From Caulobacter soli (lineage in GTDB: Bacteria > Pseudomonadota > Alphaproteobacteria > Caulobacterales > Caulobacteraceae), in contig NZ_CP049199.1 of NCBI RefSeq assembly GCF_011045195.1, positions 4,199,501-4,263,500 on the forward strand: 64,000 bases of DNA. The letters are read 5' to 3'. This document shows positions 23,921 to 32,236 of this stretch, piece after piece. Position numbers and translations under genes: made by a program. Numbering within the stretch: position 1 is the first letter of the stretch; each line of letters opens with the position of its first letter. Under the pieces are notes generated by a model, which ran no database searches, had not been told where the DNA came from, and saw only the letters and a program-made list of their open reading frames with translations.

Positions 23921-26272
23921 ATGGCCGACACCACCGACCGCTCGCGCCTTCCCCTGCCGGAACCGCCGTTCCAAGGGGTCATCGGCCAGACCTATCTGGA
24001 CTCCAAAGAAGACTGGCCCGCGGTGCCCAAGCCGCCCGAGGGCGCGCCCAACGTCATCGTCATCCTGCTCGACGACGTGGGCTTCGGCCAGGTCAGCACC
24101 TTCGGCGGGCCGGTGCCGACCCCGGCCCTGGACAAGCTGGCGGCGCGGGGCCTGCGCTACAACCGCTTCCACACCACGGCGATCTGCGGCCCGTCGCGCG
24201 CCGCCCTGATCACCGGCCGCAACCACCACAACTGCGGCGTGGGCTTCCTGTCGGAGTGGGCGACGGGCTTTCCCAGCTACAACAACATGATCCCCAGGAG
24301 CACGGCGACGATCGCCTCGGTGCTGAAGGGCAACGGCTACGCCACCTCGTGGTTCGGCAAGAACCACAACACCCCCGACTGGGAGAGCAGCGTCGCCGGG
24401 CCCTTCGACCGTTGGCCCACCGGCCTGGGCTTCGACTATTTCTACGGCTTCATCGGCGGCGAGACCCACCAGTACTATCCGGTCTTGTTCGAGAACACCG
24501 TCGCGGTCGAGCCCCACAAGTCGCCCGAAGAGGGCTACCACTTCATGGAGGACATGACCGACCGGGCCATCAACTGGATGCGCTACAGCAAGGCCGTGGC
24601 CCCGCAGAAGCCGGTCTTCCTCTACTTCGCGCCCGGCGCCGCCCACGCCCCGCACCACGCCCCCAAGGCCTGGCGCGAGAAGTTCGCCGGCCAGTTCGAC
24701 GCCGGCTGGGACGCGGTGCGCGAGGCGACCTATCGCCGGCAACTGGAGACGGGCGTGATCCCGCCCGACACCCAGCTGACCCCGCGCCCCGAATGGGTCA
24801 AACCGTGGGACAGCCTGCCGGCCGACGAGCGCAAGCTCTACGCCCGCTTCATGGAGAACTTCGCCGGCTATCTGGCCTATGCCGACAGCGAATGCGGCCG
24901 GCTGATCGAGGCGGTCGAGGCCCTGCCCGACGCCGACAACACCCTGATCCTCTACATCGTGGGCGACAACGGCGCGAGTTCGGAGGGCGGCTTCACCGGC
25001 ACGGTCAACGAGATCATGAACCTCAACGGCGTGCCCTCGAAGCTGGAGGACAACCTGGCCAAGCTGGACGAGATCGGCGGGCCGCAGACCGAGCCGCACT
25101 ATCCGTTGGGCTGGGCCTGGGCCGGCAACGCGCCGTTCCAATGGGTCAAGCAGGTGGCCTCGCACCTGGGCGGCTCGCGCAACCCGATGGTCGCCGCCTG
25201 GCCGGCCAGAATCACCGACCATGGCGGCGTGCGCGACCAGTTCACCCACCTGATCGACATCATGCCCACCATCCTGGACGTCGCCGGCATCCCCGCGCCG
25301 CAGTTCGTCGACGGCGTCGAGCAGAAGCCCCTGGACGGCGTGCCGATCACCTCGACCTTCGCCGATCCCAAGGCCAGGCCCGTGCGCGAGCGGCAGTATT
25401 TCGAGGTCTTCACCAACCGGGCGATCTACGACAAGGGCTGGATCGCCTGCGCCCAGCACACCCTGCCCTGGCGCCAGGACCTGGCCCCCGGCCACTGGGA
25501 GAACGACCGGTGGGAGCTCTACCACCTGGACGAGGACTTCTCCGAGGCCAAGGATCTGGCCGCCGTCCATCCCGACAAGCTGGCTGAATTGAAAGCGGTG
25601 TTCGACGAGGAGGCGCGCAAGAACGGCGTCTATCCCTTCGACGACCGCGGCTCGGGGCGGCTGGCCACGCCCAAGCCCTCGCCGGGCGGGGCCGATCCGA
25701 ACCGCACCCACTTCACCTACTATGCCGGGGCCTCGCGCCTGGCCGAGACGGCTTCGCCCAACACCAAGAACCGCTCGCACCGGATCGTCGCGCAGATCGA
25801 GATGCCGGAGACAGGCGGCGAAGGCATGATCGTGGCGGCCGGCGGGGCCTCGGCCGGCTACGCCCTGTACGTCCAGGACGGCAAGCTGGTCTATCACTAC
25901 AACTGGTTCGAGCGGGAGCGCACGACCCTGGTCTCCAGCGTCCCCGTTCCCGCCGGCCGATCCACGGTCTCGATCGAGTTCGCCTACGACGGCGGCGGGC
26001 TGGGCAAGGGCGGCGAGGCGGTGATCGGCATCGACGGCCAGGAGGTCGGCCGGACCCGGATCGAGAACACCGTCGCCGGCCGTTTCGGCATCGACACCTT
26101 CGGCGTGGGTTCCGACACCGGGTCGCCGGTCGGCAAGAGCTACAAGACCCCGTTCCGGTTCACCGGCAAGGTGCTGCGCGTCGATGTCGAACTGGGCCCG
26201 CGCGACCTGTCGCCGGAGGACGAGGTCGCGCTGCATCGCATGCACACCGCCTTCGCCGACACGCACGAGTAG
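23921..26272 (+). CDS. Arylsulfatase (type I, formylglycine sulfatase)
   Basis: 783-residue sulfatase hydrolysing sulfate esters. The metal Asp pair is D51/D52 in VIVILLDDVGFG; the modification motif CxPSR is C89-G-P-S-R in AICGPSRAALITGRN, with Cys to be converted to formylglycine. Later motifs are GKNHNTPDWE and LYIVGDNGASSEGG (metal site). The extra C-terminal 200 residues (about 580-783) form a beta-rich domain also seen in large bacterial arylsulfatases. No N-terminal signal is evident, so location is uncertain. GGAG precedes ATG 23921. No FGE gene is in the window. Confidence 0.95.
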   Translation: MADTTDRSRLPLPEPPFQGVIGQTYLDSKEDWPAVPKPPEGAPNVIVILLDDVGFGQVSTFGGPVPTPALDKLAARGLRYNRFHTTAICGPSRAALITGRNHHNCGVGFLSEWATGFPSYNNMIPRSTATIASVLKGNGYATSWFGKNHNTPDWESSVAGPFDRWPTGLGFDYFYGFIGGETHQYYPVLFENTVAVEPHKSPEEGYHFMEDMTDRAINWMRYSKAVAPQKPVFLYFAPGAAHAPHHAPKAWREKFAGQFDAGWDAVREATYRRQLETGVIPPDTQLTPRPEWVKPWDSLPADERKLYARFMENFAGYLAYADSECGRLIEAVEALPDADNTLILYIVGDNGASSEGGFTGTVNEIMNLNGVPSKLEDNLAKLDEIGGPQTEPHYPLGWAWAGNAPFQWVKQVASHLGGSRNPMVAAWPARITDHGGVRDQFTHLIDIMPTILDVAGIPAPQFVDGVEQKPLDGVPITSTFADPKARPVRERQYFEVFTNRAIYDKGWIACAQHTLPWRQDLAPGHWENDRWELYHLDEDFSEAKDLAAVHPDKLAELKAVFDEEARKNGVYPFDDRGSGRLATPKPSPGGADPNRTHFTYYAGASRLAETASPNTKNRSHRIVAQIEMPETGGEGMIVAAGGASAGYALYVQDGKLVYHYNWFERERTTLVSSVPVPAGRSTVSIEFAYDGGGLGKGGEAVIGIDGQEVGRTRIENTVAGRFGIDTFGVGSDTGSPVGKSYKTPFRFTGKVLRVDVELGPRDLSPEDEVALHRMHTAFADTHE

Positions 26273-26333
26273 CCAACGTCTGCTGAGGGTCGAAGCCGAC
26301 TTCGCCAATCGGGCGGCCCTTGATCGCTCCATT

Positions 26334-26353
26334 ATTTCTATTATCCTGGAAAT
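26334..26353. promoter_or_regulatory. Candidate ArsR operator ATTTC-N10-GAAAT
   Basis: Imperfect dyad in an AT-rich patch that ends at the base before the arsR start codon, so a bound repressor would mask both promoter end and translation start. Position fits ArsR autoregulation. Confidence 0.45.
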
Positions 26354-26710
26354 ATGGAATCAAAGACCGCCGTCGCCGCCCTGTCGGCCCTCGGGCATGA
26401 GGGACGTCTGGCGATCTTCCGCATGCTGGTGAAAGCCGGGCCCGAGGGCGTGGCGGCGGGCGAGATCGCGCGGCGGCTGGACAGCCTGCCCAACACCCTG
26501 TCGGCCAATCTCAACGTGCTGGCGCACGCCGGCCTGGTCGCCTCGCGCCGCGAGGGCCGGTCGATCGTCTACACCGCCGACTACGCGGCCATGAGCGGCC
26601 TGCTGGGCTTCCTGATGGAGGACTGCTGCGACGGCGCGCCCGAGATCTGCGCGCCGTTGGGCGATATCGTCGCCAAGGCCGCCGACTGCGGCGCGACCTG
26701 CCGGCCATGA
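26354..26710 (+). CDS. arsR: ArsR/SmtB family arsenic-responsive repressor
   Basis: 118-residue winged-helix repressor (HTH about 35-75: AGEIARRLDSLPNTLSANLNVLAHAGLVASRREGRSI). The C-terminal Cys cluster C91, C92, C99, with C112 and C116, is a plausible As(III) site; it is not the classical N-terminal CxC of the E. coli protein but resembles C-terminal-site ArsR types. Its stop overlaps the aquaporin start (ATGA), so the genes are translationally coupled. Derepression by arsenite is the expected mode. Confidence 0.9.
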   Translation: MESKTAVAALSALGHEGRLAIFRMLVKAGPEGVAAGEIARRLDSLPNTLSANLNVLAHAGLVASRREGRSIVYTADYAAMSGLLGFLMEDCCDGAPEICAPLGDIVAKAADCGATCRP

Positions 26711-27393
26711 CCACCGTCTCCCTGCCGCGCCGCCTGGTCGCCGAGGCGCTGGGATCGGCCATGCTGCTAGCGGTGGTGGTCGGATCCGGGATCATGGGTC
26801 AGCGCCTGGCGGGCGGGAACGTCGCCATCGCCCTGCTGGGCAACACCCTGGCCACCGGCGCGGCCCTGGTCGTGCTGATCACCGTGTTCGGACCCGTGTC
26901 GGGCGCCCACTTCAACCCGGTCGTCACCCTGGCGGCGGCGATCCGGCGCGAGCTGCCCTGGCGCGCGGCCCTGGCCTATCCGCCGGCCCAGCTGGCCGGC
27001 GCCATCCTCGGCGTCTGGTGCGCCCACGCCATGTTCGGCCAGCCGATCTGGCAGGTCTCGACCCACGCGCGGACCGGACCGGCCCAGGCCTTTTCCGAGT
27101 TCGTGGCTGCGTTCGGCCTGCTGGCCACCATCCTGGGGACCGCGAAGTTCCGGCCCGACTTCACCGCCGTGGCGGTGGGGCTCTACATCACCGCCGCCTA
27201 CTGGTTCACGGCCTCGACGTCCTTCGCCAACCCGGCGGTGACGATCGCCCGAAGCCTCAGCGACACCTTCGCCGGGATCGCCCCCGGCGGCGTTCCGGCC
27301 TTCATCCTGGCCCAGACCGCCGGCGCGCTGGTCGCGACGGCGGTGCTCGGCTGGCTCCTGAAAGACGAGTTGAAAGACGAGCAGACCCCATGA
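26707..27393 (+). CDS. MIP/aquaporin family channel of the ars operon (AqpS-like)
   Basis: 228-residue six-helix channel. The two pore loops hold N70-P71-V72 (HFNPVVT) and N175-P176-A177 (FANPAVTI). The Arg that usually follows the second NPA is Val178, widening the selectivity filter. With arsR before it and arsC after it, overlapping by four bases on each side, this matches the Sinorhizobium-type arrangement where an aquaglyceroporin releases arsenite made by ArsC. No ArsB or Acr3 pump is present nearby. Confidence 0.9.
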   Translation: MTTVSLPRRLVAEALGSAMLLAVVVGSGIMGQRLAGGNVAIALLGNTLATGAALVVLITVFGPVSGAHFNPVVTLAAAIRRELPWRAALAYPPAQLAGAILGVWCAHAMFGQPIWQVSTHARTGPAQAFSEFVAAFGLLATILGTAKFRPDFTAVAVGLYITAAYWFTASTSFANPAVTIARSLSDTFAGIAPGGVPAFILAQTAGALVATAVLGWLLKDELKDEQTP

Positions 27394-27805
27394 CCGCCCC
27401 CGACTTTCCCGTGACCATCTTCCACAATCCCGCCTGCGGGACCTCGCGCAACGTGGTGGCCATGGTCGAGGCCGCCGGCTACGCGCCGACCGTCGTGGAC
27501 TATCTGCAAGCCGGCTGGACCGTCGAACAGCTGCGCGACCTGGCCGCCCGGGCCGGCCTGACCCCGCGCGACCTGCTGCGCGAAAAGGGCACGCCCGCCG
27601 CCGCGCTGGGCCTGCTGGACGACGGCGTCGGCGAGGACCGCCTGCTGGAGGCCATGGTCGCCCACCGATCCTGGTCAACCGTCCGCTGGTCGTCACGCCC
27701 AAGGGCGTCGGGCTGTGCCGCCCCTCCGAAACCGTCCTCGACCTCCTGGACCGCAAGCCCGACCGCTTCACCAAGGAAGACGGCGAGGTCGTGATCCTGG
27801 GCTAG
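27390..27805 (+). pseudogene. arsC: Arsenate reductase (ArsC), frameshifted by one missing base
   Basis: Glutaredoxin-coupled arsenate reductase. The start MTAPDFPVTIFHNPACGTSRN carries the active Cys, and DLLREKGTP follows in frame. After ATGGTCGCCCAC (ending 27665) the frame breaks: inserting one C restores PILVNRPLVVTPKGVGLC then RPSETVLDLLDRKPD and FTKEDGEVVILG, stopping at 27805. Without it the protein continues as unrelated residues to 27794. The catalytic Cys and the LLREKGTP region precede the break, but the conserved NRPLVVT segment with a catalytic Arg is lost. Start overlaps the aquaporin stop. A sequencing error cannot be excluded. Confidence 0.85.
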
Positions 27806-27813
27806 GGTGCGGG

Positions 27814-28302
27814 ATGCTCCAGCGCCTGCGCCGATCCTTGACCACCCTGCCCGACGCGCGCGGCTGGGCGCTGTGCGGCCTGGTCGCGGCGATCACGGGC
27901 GGCCTGATGGCGGCCATTGGCTTTTCGACCGGGCTCTACGCCCTCACCCCCGCCGTCCCCGGCCTGCCGCTGCGGCTGCTGACGGTGCTGTTCGTACCGG
28001 CCCTGGGCGAGGAGATCCCCTTTCGTGGCCTGCTGGTTCCCGGGCGCGACGAGACGTCAAACCCCTGGCCGGCCATCGCGCTCTCGACCGCGCTCTATGT
28101 CGCCTGGCACCCGCTGGAGGCCCTGACCTTCCTGCCCCAGGCGGCGATGTTCCTGCACCCGGACTTCCTGGCCTGCACCGCGATCCTGGGCCTGGCCTGC
28201 GCCCTGATGCGCTGGCGGACGGGTTCGCTGTGGCCGGCGGTGATCCTGCACGGCGGTTTCGTCGCGGTCTGGCAGACCTGGCTGGGCGGGGTGCGGCTGT
28301 AG
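27814..28302 (+). CDS. CPBP family intramembrane protease-like protein (short)
   Basis: 162-residue membrane protein with about four hydrophobic segments (20-45, 52-64, 86-98, 120-152). The CPBP/Abi signature EExxxxR is present as E66-E67-I-P-F-R71, with H99 (YVAWHP) and H146 (VILHGG) as the further expected catalytic residues. At 162 residues it is shorter than many CPBP proteases. It begins nine bases after the restored arsC stop and may be in the ars transcript; no functional link is evident. Confidence 0.78.
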   Translation: MLQRLRRSLTTLPDARGWALCGLVAAITGGLMAAIGFSTGLYALTPAVPGLPLRLLTVLFVPALGEEIPFRGLLVPGRDETSNPWPAIALSTALYVAWHPLEALTFLPQAAMFLHPDFLACTAILGLACALMRWRTGSLWPAVILHGGFVAVWQTWLGGVRL

Positions 28303-28310
28303 GGCGGAGC

Positions 28311-28655
28311 CTAGAACCTGAACCCCAGCTTGGCGCCCACGAACTTGCCGTCGGGGTCGTAGCCGCGGGCCCGGCCGGCCCCGCTGTCGTCGGCGTTGGG
28401 CTGGAGGCCGCACAGCAGGCCCGCGCCCAGTTGGGCGTCGCCGGTCTTGCCTTCAACCGAGGTCCGCGCCACGCCGGGCGGCAGCGGCGTCGGCGCGCGC
28501 GAATACAGCACCGGCAGGCCAGGCGCGGTCAGGTCCAGCAGCTTGGCCGACGGGGCCAGCGACAGCCTGGGGGCGGACGGCGCCTCGGCGCGGGCTGCGC
28601 CGCTCAAGGCGGCGCAGGCGATCAGGGCCAGAGCGGTGCGGCGAACGGCGAACAT
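28311..28655 (-). CDS. Small exported protein of unknown function
   Basis: 114 residues with a clear signal peptide (ALALIACAALSGAARAEA). The mature part is rich in Pro, Ala and Gly (VLYSRAPTPLPPGVAR, GAGLLCGLQPN) and ends GAKLGFRF, a C-terminal Phe like outer-membrane proteins but far too short for a barrel. ATG 28655 is five bases after GGAGG; ATG 28658 is only one base away, so the second is preferred. Convergent with the CPBP gene. The family is not recognised. Confidence 0.6.
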   Translation of the reverse strand: MFAVRRTALALIACAALSGAARAEAPSAPRLSLAPSAKLLDLTAPGLPVLYSRAPTPLPPGVARTSVEGKTGDAQLGAGLLCGLQPNADDSGAGRARGYDPDGKFVGAKLGFRF

Positions 28656-28756
28656 CATGCCTCCAAGATGGGACGCCAGCGGCGAGCGCCAAGAGTGCGC
28701 CGAACCCGTCGCGCGGTAAAGCGCGCGCCTGCGACGCTGCACCGCAGCAAAACCCC

Positions 28757-28785
28757 TTGCAAATGACAACGTTGTCATTTATATT
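28757..28785 (+). promoter_or_regulatory. Sigma70-type promoter TTGCAA-N17-TATATT
   Basis: Near-consensus -35 (28757-28762) and -10 (28780-28785) with an ideal 17-base spacer, unusually strong for this GC-rich window. It reads into the short ORF at 28835. The spacer is filled by the palindrome at 28761-28780. A start near 28792 is inferred. Confidence 0.7.
28761..28780. promoter_or_regulatory. Perfect 20-bp palindrome AAATGACAACGTTGTCATTT inside the promoter
   Basis: Perfectly symmetric with an AACGTT core, the shape of LacI-family operators. It overlaps the -35 end and the first -10 base, so a bound protein would block RNA polymerase. No regulator gene is adjacent, so control is probably by a distant regulator. 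Confidence 0.7.
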
Positions 28786-28834
28786 GGACGTATTGGAGGC
28801 GCTCGCGCCTTCGCGTTCGAACCGGAAGAAATCC

Positions 28835-28894
28835 ATGCTTAGCCTGATCGTTCTGACCCTCTCGGCCATCAAGGCGCAACGCGCCGCCGCCTGA
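28835..28894 (+). CDS. 19-residue peptide ORF in the short transcript
   Basis: MLSLIVLTLSAIKAQRAAA, preceded by GGAAGAA at seven bases. A hydrophobic first half and a basic/Ala end would suit a small membrane peptide or a leader peptide rich in branched-chain codons. Translation is inferred only from the ribosome site and the promoter. Confidence 0.45.
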   Translation: MLSLIVLTLSAIKAQRAAA

Positions 28895-28929
28895 GACGCC
28901 AAAACAGCCCGCCTCTAGCGGCTGTATCG

Positions 28930-28962
28930 AAAAGGCCCGCGAACCCCGTTCGCGGGCCTTTT
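28930..28962 (+). terminator. Rho-independent terminator of the short transcript
   Basis: Stem AAAAGGCCCGCGAAC / TTCGCGGGCCTTTT with a CCCG loop. It is a strong stem with an A-tract before and a T-tract after, so it may work in both directions. Confidence 0.85.
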
Positions 28963-28993
28963 CGTTGTGCGCCGCAACATCGAAGGCGCACAA

Positions 28994-29536
28994 TTAGCGC
29001 CGCAACAGACTCTTGAGCCGGAATTCGATACGCGCCACCAGCAAGCACAATGTGGCCCAGGATGTCCTGGGGCTTTCTTCTTCGCCTTCCACGTCCAGAG
29101 CGAAGTACTGGCGGATGAGGAACAGCAAGCCGATCACCAGACTCAGGACCGCCACCGTCGCCGCGCCCCGGATATCGACCGTCTCTTGAGAAGCCGCGAT
29201 AAGCGCCGCGGCGGCCACGCCCAGGATGAGCGGCTGAACCGCCTCGTCCGGCTTGGGCGTAAACAACATATAGGCCAGCTCGATCGCCGCCGAGAACGCT
29301 AGCGCCTCGCCGACGATCTTCAGCGGCGAAGTCTCCACTAGCCAGCCCGCCAACCAGCCAATCCGTGGCCACGCCGCCGCGGTGCAAGCTTCGCCTTCCA
29401 CGACGAAGGCGAATCCGACCTTCGCCAACAGCAGAACGACGATGGCGACGCCGATCCCCGCCTGCACGAGATCCTTGGCCAGCTCGACTGTCGGCTTGTC
29501 CTCGAGGCGCTTGGGTTTGTTCACGCCGACAACCAT
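28994..29536 (-). CDS. Putative integral membrane protein of unknown function
   Basis: 180 residues with about four hydrophobic helices: 24-47 (VQAGIGVAIVVLLLAKVGFAFV), 60-90, 100-118 (LILGVAAAALIAAS) and 127-145 (VAVLSLVIGLLFLI). The N terminus is basic and cytosolic; the C terminus is Arg/Lys-rich (EFRLKSLLRR). A good ribosome site (GGGGAGAA) precedes ATG 29536. No domain is recognised; the role is unknown. It stands between the short RNA locus and the acyl-CoA dehydrogenase. Confidence 0.7.
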   Translation of the reverse strand: MVVGVNKPKRLEDKPTVELAKDLVQAGIGVAIVVLLLAKVGFAFVVEGEACTAAAWPRIGWLAGWLVETSPLKIVGEALAFSAAIELAYMLFTPKPDEAVQPLILGVAAAALIAASQETVDIRGAATVAVLSLVIGLLFLIRQYFALDVEGEEESPRTSWATLCLLVARIEFRLKSLLRR

Positions 29537-29654
29537 GGCCGTTCTCCCCGAACCCGATCAGGCTGGGACGCAGCTCAACGGCGGCGCCTCCAGCAAGGCC
29601 GGACGTTGCGACGATAACATGGGTTGGCCAGAGAAGGAGGGCTCGTAGGCGCCG

Positions 29655-31346
29655 CTAGTTCCCCTCCTCCAGCAGCCGCCGGGCGATGACCTGGGCCTGG
29701 ATCTCGCCGGCGCCCTCGAAGATGTTGAGGATGCGGGCGTCGGCCAGCAGGCGGCTGGCGACGTATTCCATGGCGAAGCCGTTGCCGCCGTGGATCTGCA
29801 GGGCGTTGTCGGCGGCGGCCCAGGCGACGCGGGCGGCGATCAGCTTGGCCATGCCGGCTTCCAGGTCGCAGCGCTTGCCCTCGTCCTTCTGGCGGGCGGC
29901 GAAATAGGTCAGCTGGCGCACGCCCATGATCTCGGCCGCCATCATGGCCAGCTTGTTGTGGACGCGGGGGAACTCGAAGATCGCCTGGCCGAACTGCTGA
30001 CGGTCCAGGGCGTAGCCGAGGCCGGTCTCCAGCGCGGCCTGGGCCACGCCCACGGCGCGGGCGGCGGTCTGGATGCGGGCGCTCTCGAAGGTGGCCATTA
30101 GCTGCTTGAAGCCCTGGCCTGGCACGCCGCCCAGCAGGTTCTCGGCGGGCACGGCGAAGCCGTCGAAGGCGAGCTCGAACTCCTTCATGCCGCGATAGCC
30201 GATCACCCCGATCTCGCCGCCGCTCATGCCTTGCGCCGGGAAGTCGTCGCCCTCGACACCGCGCGGCTTGGGGGCCAGCAGCATGGACAGGCCGCGATAG
30301 TCGGTGGTGGCCGGGTCGGTGCGGACCAGCAGGGTCATGACGTCGGCGCGGGCGGCGTGGGTGATCCAGGTCTTGTTCCCGGTCACCACATACTGCTCGC
30401 CCGACAGCTCGGCGCGGGTGCGCAAGCTGCCCAGGTCCGAACCGGTGTTGGGCTCGGTGAAGACGGCGGTCGGCAGGATCGAGGCTTCGGCGATCTTCGG
30501 CAGCCAGGACTGCTTCTGGTCTTCGGTGCCGCCGGTCAGGATCAGCTCGCCGGCGATCTCCGAGCGCGTGGCCAGCGAGCCGACGCCGATCCAGGCCCGC
30601 GACAGCTCCTCGGAGACCACGCACATGGCGGTCTTGCCCATGCCGCTGCCGCCGTAGTCCTCGGGAATGGTCAGGCCGAACACGCCCAGGGCGCCCAGCT
30701 CCTCGACCAGCTCGATCGGGATCAGCTGGTCCTTCAGGTGCCACTCGTGGGCGAAGGGGGTGACCTTTTCCTCGGCGAAGGCGTGGAACTGGTCGCGGAT
30801 CATCTCGAAGGTTTCGTCCAGCCCGGTGTGCTCGAGCGTGGGGCGGCCGCGCGCCTGCGCCAGGCGCTCGGCGACGCGGGTCTTCACCGCTTGCGTGCCG
30901 CCCTCGACCATCAGCTTCATCAGGCCGTTGGAATAGAGCCGGTTCAGCACCGCGCGGTCGGTGACCAGGTGGGCGGGCCGGACGATCTCGCCCTGGTTCA
31001 TCGCCACGCCGCCGACCAGCTGGGCGCAGTATTCGCTGAACAGCAGCTGGGCCAGCAGGGCCTCGATCTCGCCGAACCGGCCCTCGGCCTCCAGCCGCTC
31101 GGCCCAGCCGGCGACCTGGTTCATCAGCTCGGCATAGGCGGCGTACCAACCATAGCCGTGCACCTGGTGCTGGTGCTCGTCGGCCAGCTTGCGGTCGATC
31201 TTGCCGTTGTCGCCGACGATGGCGGCCTTCACGGCGGGCCTGGCCTCGGCCACGAACAGCTGGGCCGCGCCGGCGGCCTCGCGCAGCAGCATGGTCAGGC
31301 CTGGCAGGATGAGGGTCTGGTTTTCCTGAACCACCGTCGCGGTCAT
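29655..31346 (-). CDS. mcd: Acyl-CoA dehydrogenase, probable (2S)-methylsuccinyl-CoA dehydrogenase
   Basis: 563-residue FAD enzyme. Residues about 180-560 are an acyl-CoA dehydrogenase fold with FTEPNTGSDLGS, TGNKTWITHAARAD, RIQTAARAVGVAQ and the base-region IFEGAGEIQAQVIARR. The distinctive N-terminal 170-residue extension (LTMLLREAAGAAQLFVAEAR, YGWYAAYAELM, FSEYCAQLVGG) is what I know from methylsuccinyl-CoA dehydrogenase of the ethylmalonyl-CoA pathway, which oxidises methylsuccinyl-CoA to mesaconyl-CoA. GGGAGC precedes ATG 31346. Other pathway genes are not in the window, so a different acyl-CoA substrate remains possible. Confidence 0.85.
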   Translation of the reverse strand: MTATVVQENQTLILPGLTMLLREAAGAAQLFVAEARPAVKAAIVGDNGKIDRKLADEHQHQVHGYGWYAAYAELMNQVAGWAERLEAEGRFGEIEALLAQLLFSEYCAQLVGGVAMNQGEIVRPAHLVTDRAVLNRLYSNGLMKLMVEGGTQAVKTRVAERLAQARGRPTLEHTGLDETFEMIRDQFHAFAEEKVTPFAHEWHLKDQLIPIELVEELGALGVFGLTIPEDYGGSGMGKTAMCVVSEELSRAWIGVGSLATRSEIAGELILTGGTEDQKQSWLPKIAEASILPTAVFTEPNTGSDLGSLRTRAELSGEQYVVTGNKTWITHAARADVMTLLVRTDPATTDYRGLSMLLAPKPRGVEGDDFPAQGMSGGEIGVIGYRGMKEFELAFDGFAVPAENLLGGVPGQGFKQLMATFESARIQTAARAVGVAQAALETGLGYALDRQQFGQAIFEFPRVHNKLAMMAAEIMGVRQLTYFAARQKDEGKRCDLEAGMAKLIAARVAWAAADNALQIHGGNGFAMEYVASRLLADARILNIFEGAGEIQAQVIARRLLEEGN

Positions 31347-31490
31347 GGCTTGCTCCCGTGCGCCAAACAGTTGTTTTCTTTCACTGTGGAGCCTTTCGCA
31401 CCTGCGAGCAATGCCGCAGCGCAGCATAAATCGGCCTGACGGGATCAAAAGTTCCCGAAAGCGTTGAAGAAGGCCGCAGGGAGAAAACAG

Positions 31491-32117
31491 ATGCTGGTCG
31501 TCCACCACCTCAATGAATCGCGCTCGCAGCGCATCCTCTGGCTGCTGGAGGAGCTGGGCCTGCCCTACGAGATCCGCTTCTACGAGCGCGACGCCCAGAC
31601 CCGCCTGGCGCCGCCCGCCCTGCTGCACGTGCATCCGTTGGGCAAGTCGCCGGTGCTGACCGACGGGACCGCGACGCTGATCGAGAGCGGGGCGATCACC
31701 GACCACGTCATCCGCCGCCACGGCGGCGGCCGGCTGGCGCCCGATCCGGCCAGCGCCGACTACGACGCCTATCAGCAATGGCTGCACTATGCCGAGGGCT
31801 CGGCCATGCTGCCCCTGATGCTGCGGCTCTATGTCGGCCGGCTGGGCGCGGCCGGCGCGCCGCTGCACCCGCGCATCGAGAGCGAGATCGCCAATCACCT
31901 GGCCTATGTGAACAACGCGCTGGCCGGCCGCGACTTCTTCGTCGGCGACGGGCTGACCGGCGCCGACATCCAGATGAGCTTCGTGGCCGAGGTCGCCAAG
32001 GCCCACGGCAAGCTGGCCGACTATCCCGACCTGGAAGCCTGGATCGGCCGCATGCACGCGCGGCCGGCGTGGAAGGCGGCGCTGGAGAAGGGCGGGCCTT
32101 ACGGGCTGGGGAAATAG
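31491..32117 (+). CDS. Glutathione S-transferase family protein
   Basis: 208-residue cytosolic GST. The N-terminal thioredoxin fold has HHLNESRSQRILWLLEELGLPYE, with Ser residues where the catalytic Ser/Tyr sits, and GKSPVLTD before IESGAITDHV (the glutathione-binding cis-Pro and ES motif). The helical C-terminal half has NHLAYVNNALAGRDFFVGDGLTGADIQM. ATG 31491 is chosen because GGGAG lies seven to nine bases upstream; an upstream in-frame ATG lacks one. Divergent from the dehydrogenase. Substrate unknown. Confidence 0.92.
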   Translation: MLVVHHLNESRSQRILWLLEELGLPYEIRFYERDAQTRLAPPALLHVHPLGKSPVLTDGTATLIESGAITDHVIRRHGGGRLAPDPASADYDAYQQWLHYAEGSAMLPLMLRLYVGRLGAAGAPLHPRIESEIANHLAYVNNALAGRDFFVGDGLTGADIQMSFVAEVAKAHGKLADYPDLEAWIGRMHARPAWKAALEKGGPYGLGK

Positions 32118-32236
32118 CGGCCGGGGACACTCTCGCCCGCCGGTTTACTCACAGGCGCGTGCTCGCGCACGCTTCACAAGCTTGACGATATCGGCTTAGG
32201 TGACCGCGCGGGCTGGGGGCTCGCGGGGGAAATGCC

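Larger units (their letters stand above)
28792..28962 (+). ncRNA. Short regulated transcript with leader-peptide ORF and terminator
   Basis: Predicted RNA of about 170 bases from the promoter at 28757-28785 to the terminator at 28930-28962. It holds a ribosome site, a 19-codon ORF, then a bulged hairpin ACAGCCCGC...GCGGCTGT (about 28906-28927) directly before the terminator. The layout resembles an attenuator, but there is no gene downstream on this strand, so it is more likely a small RNA or dual-function peptide RNA. The RNA family is not recognised. Confidence 0.5.
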
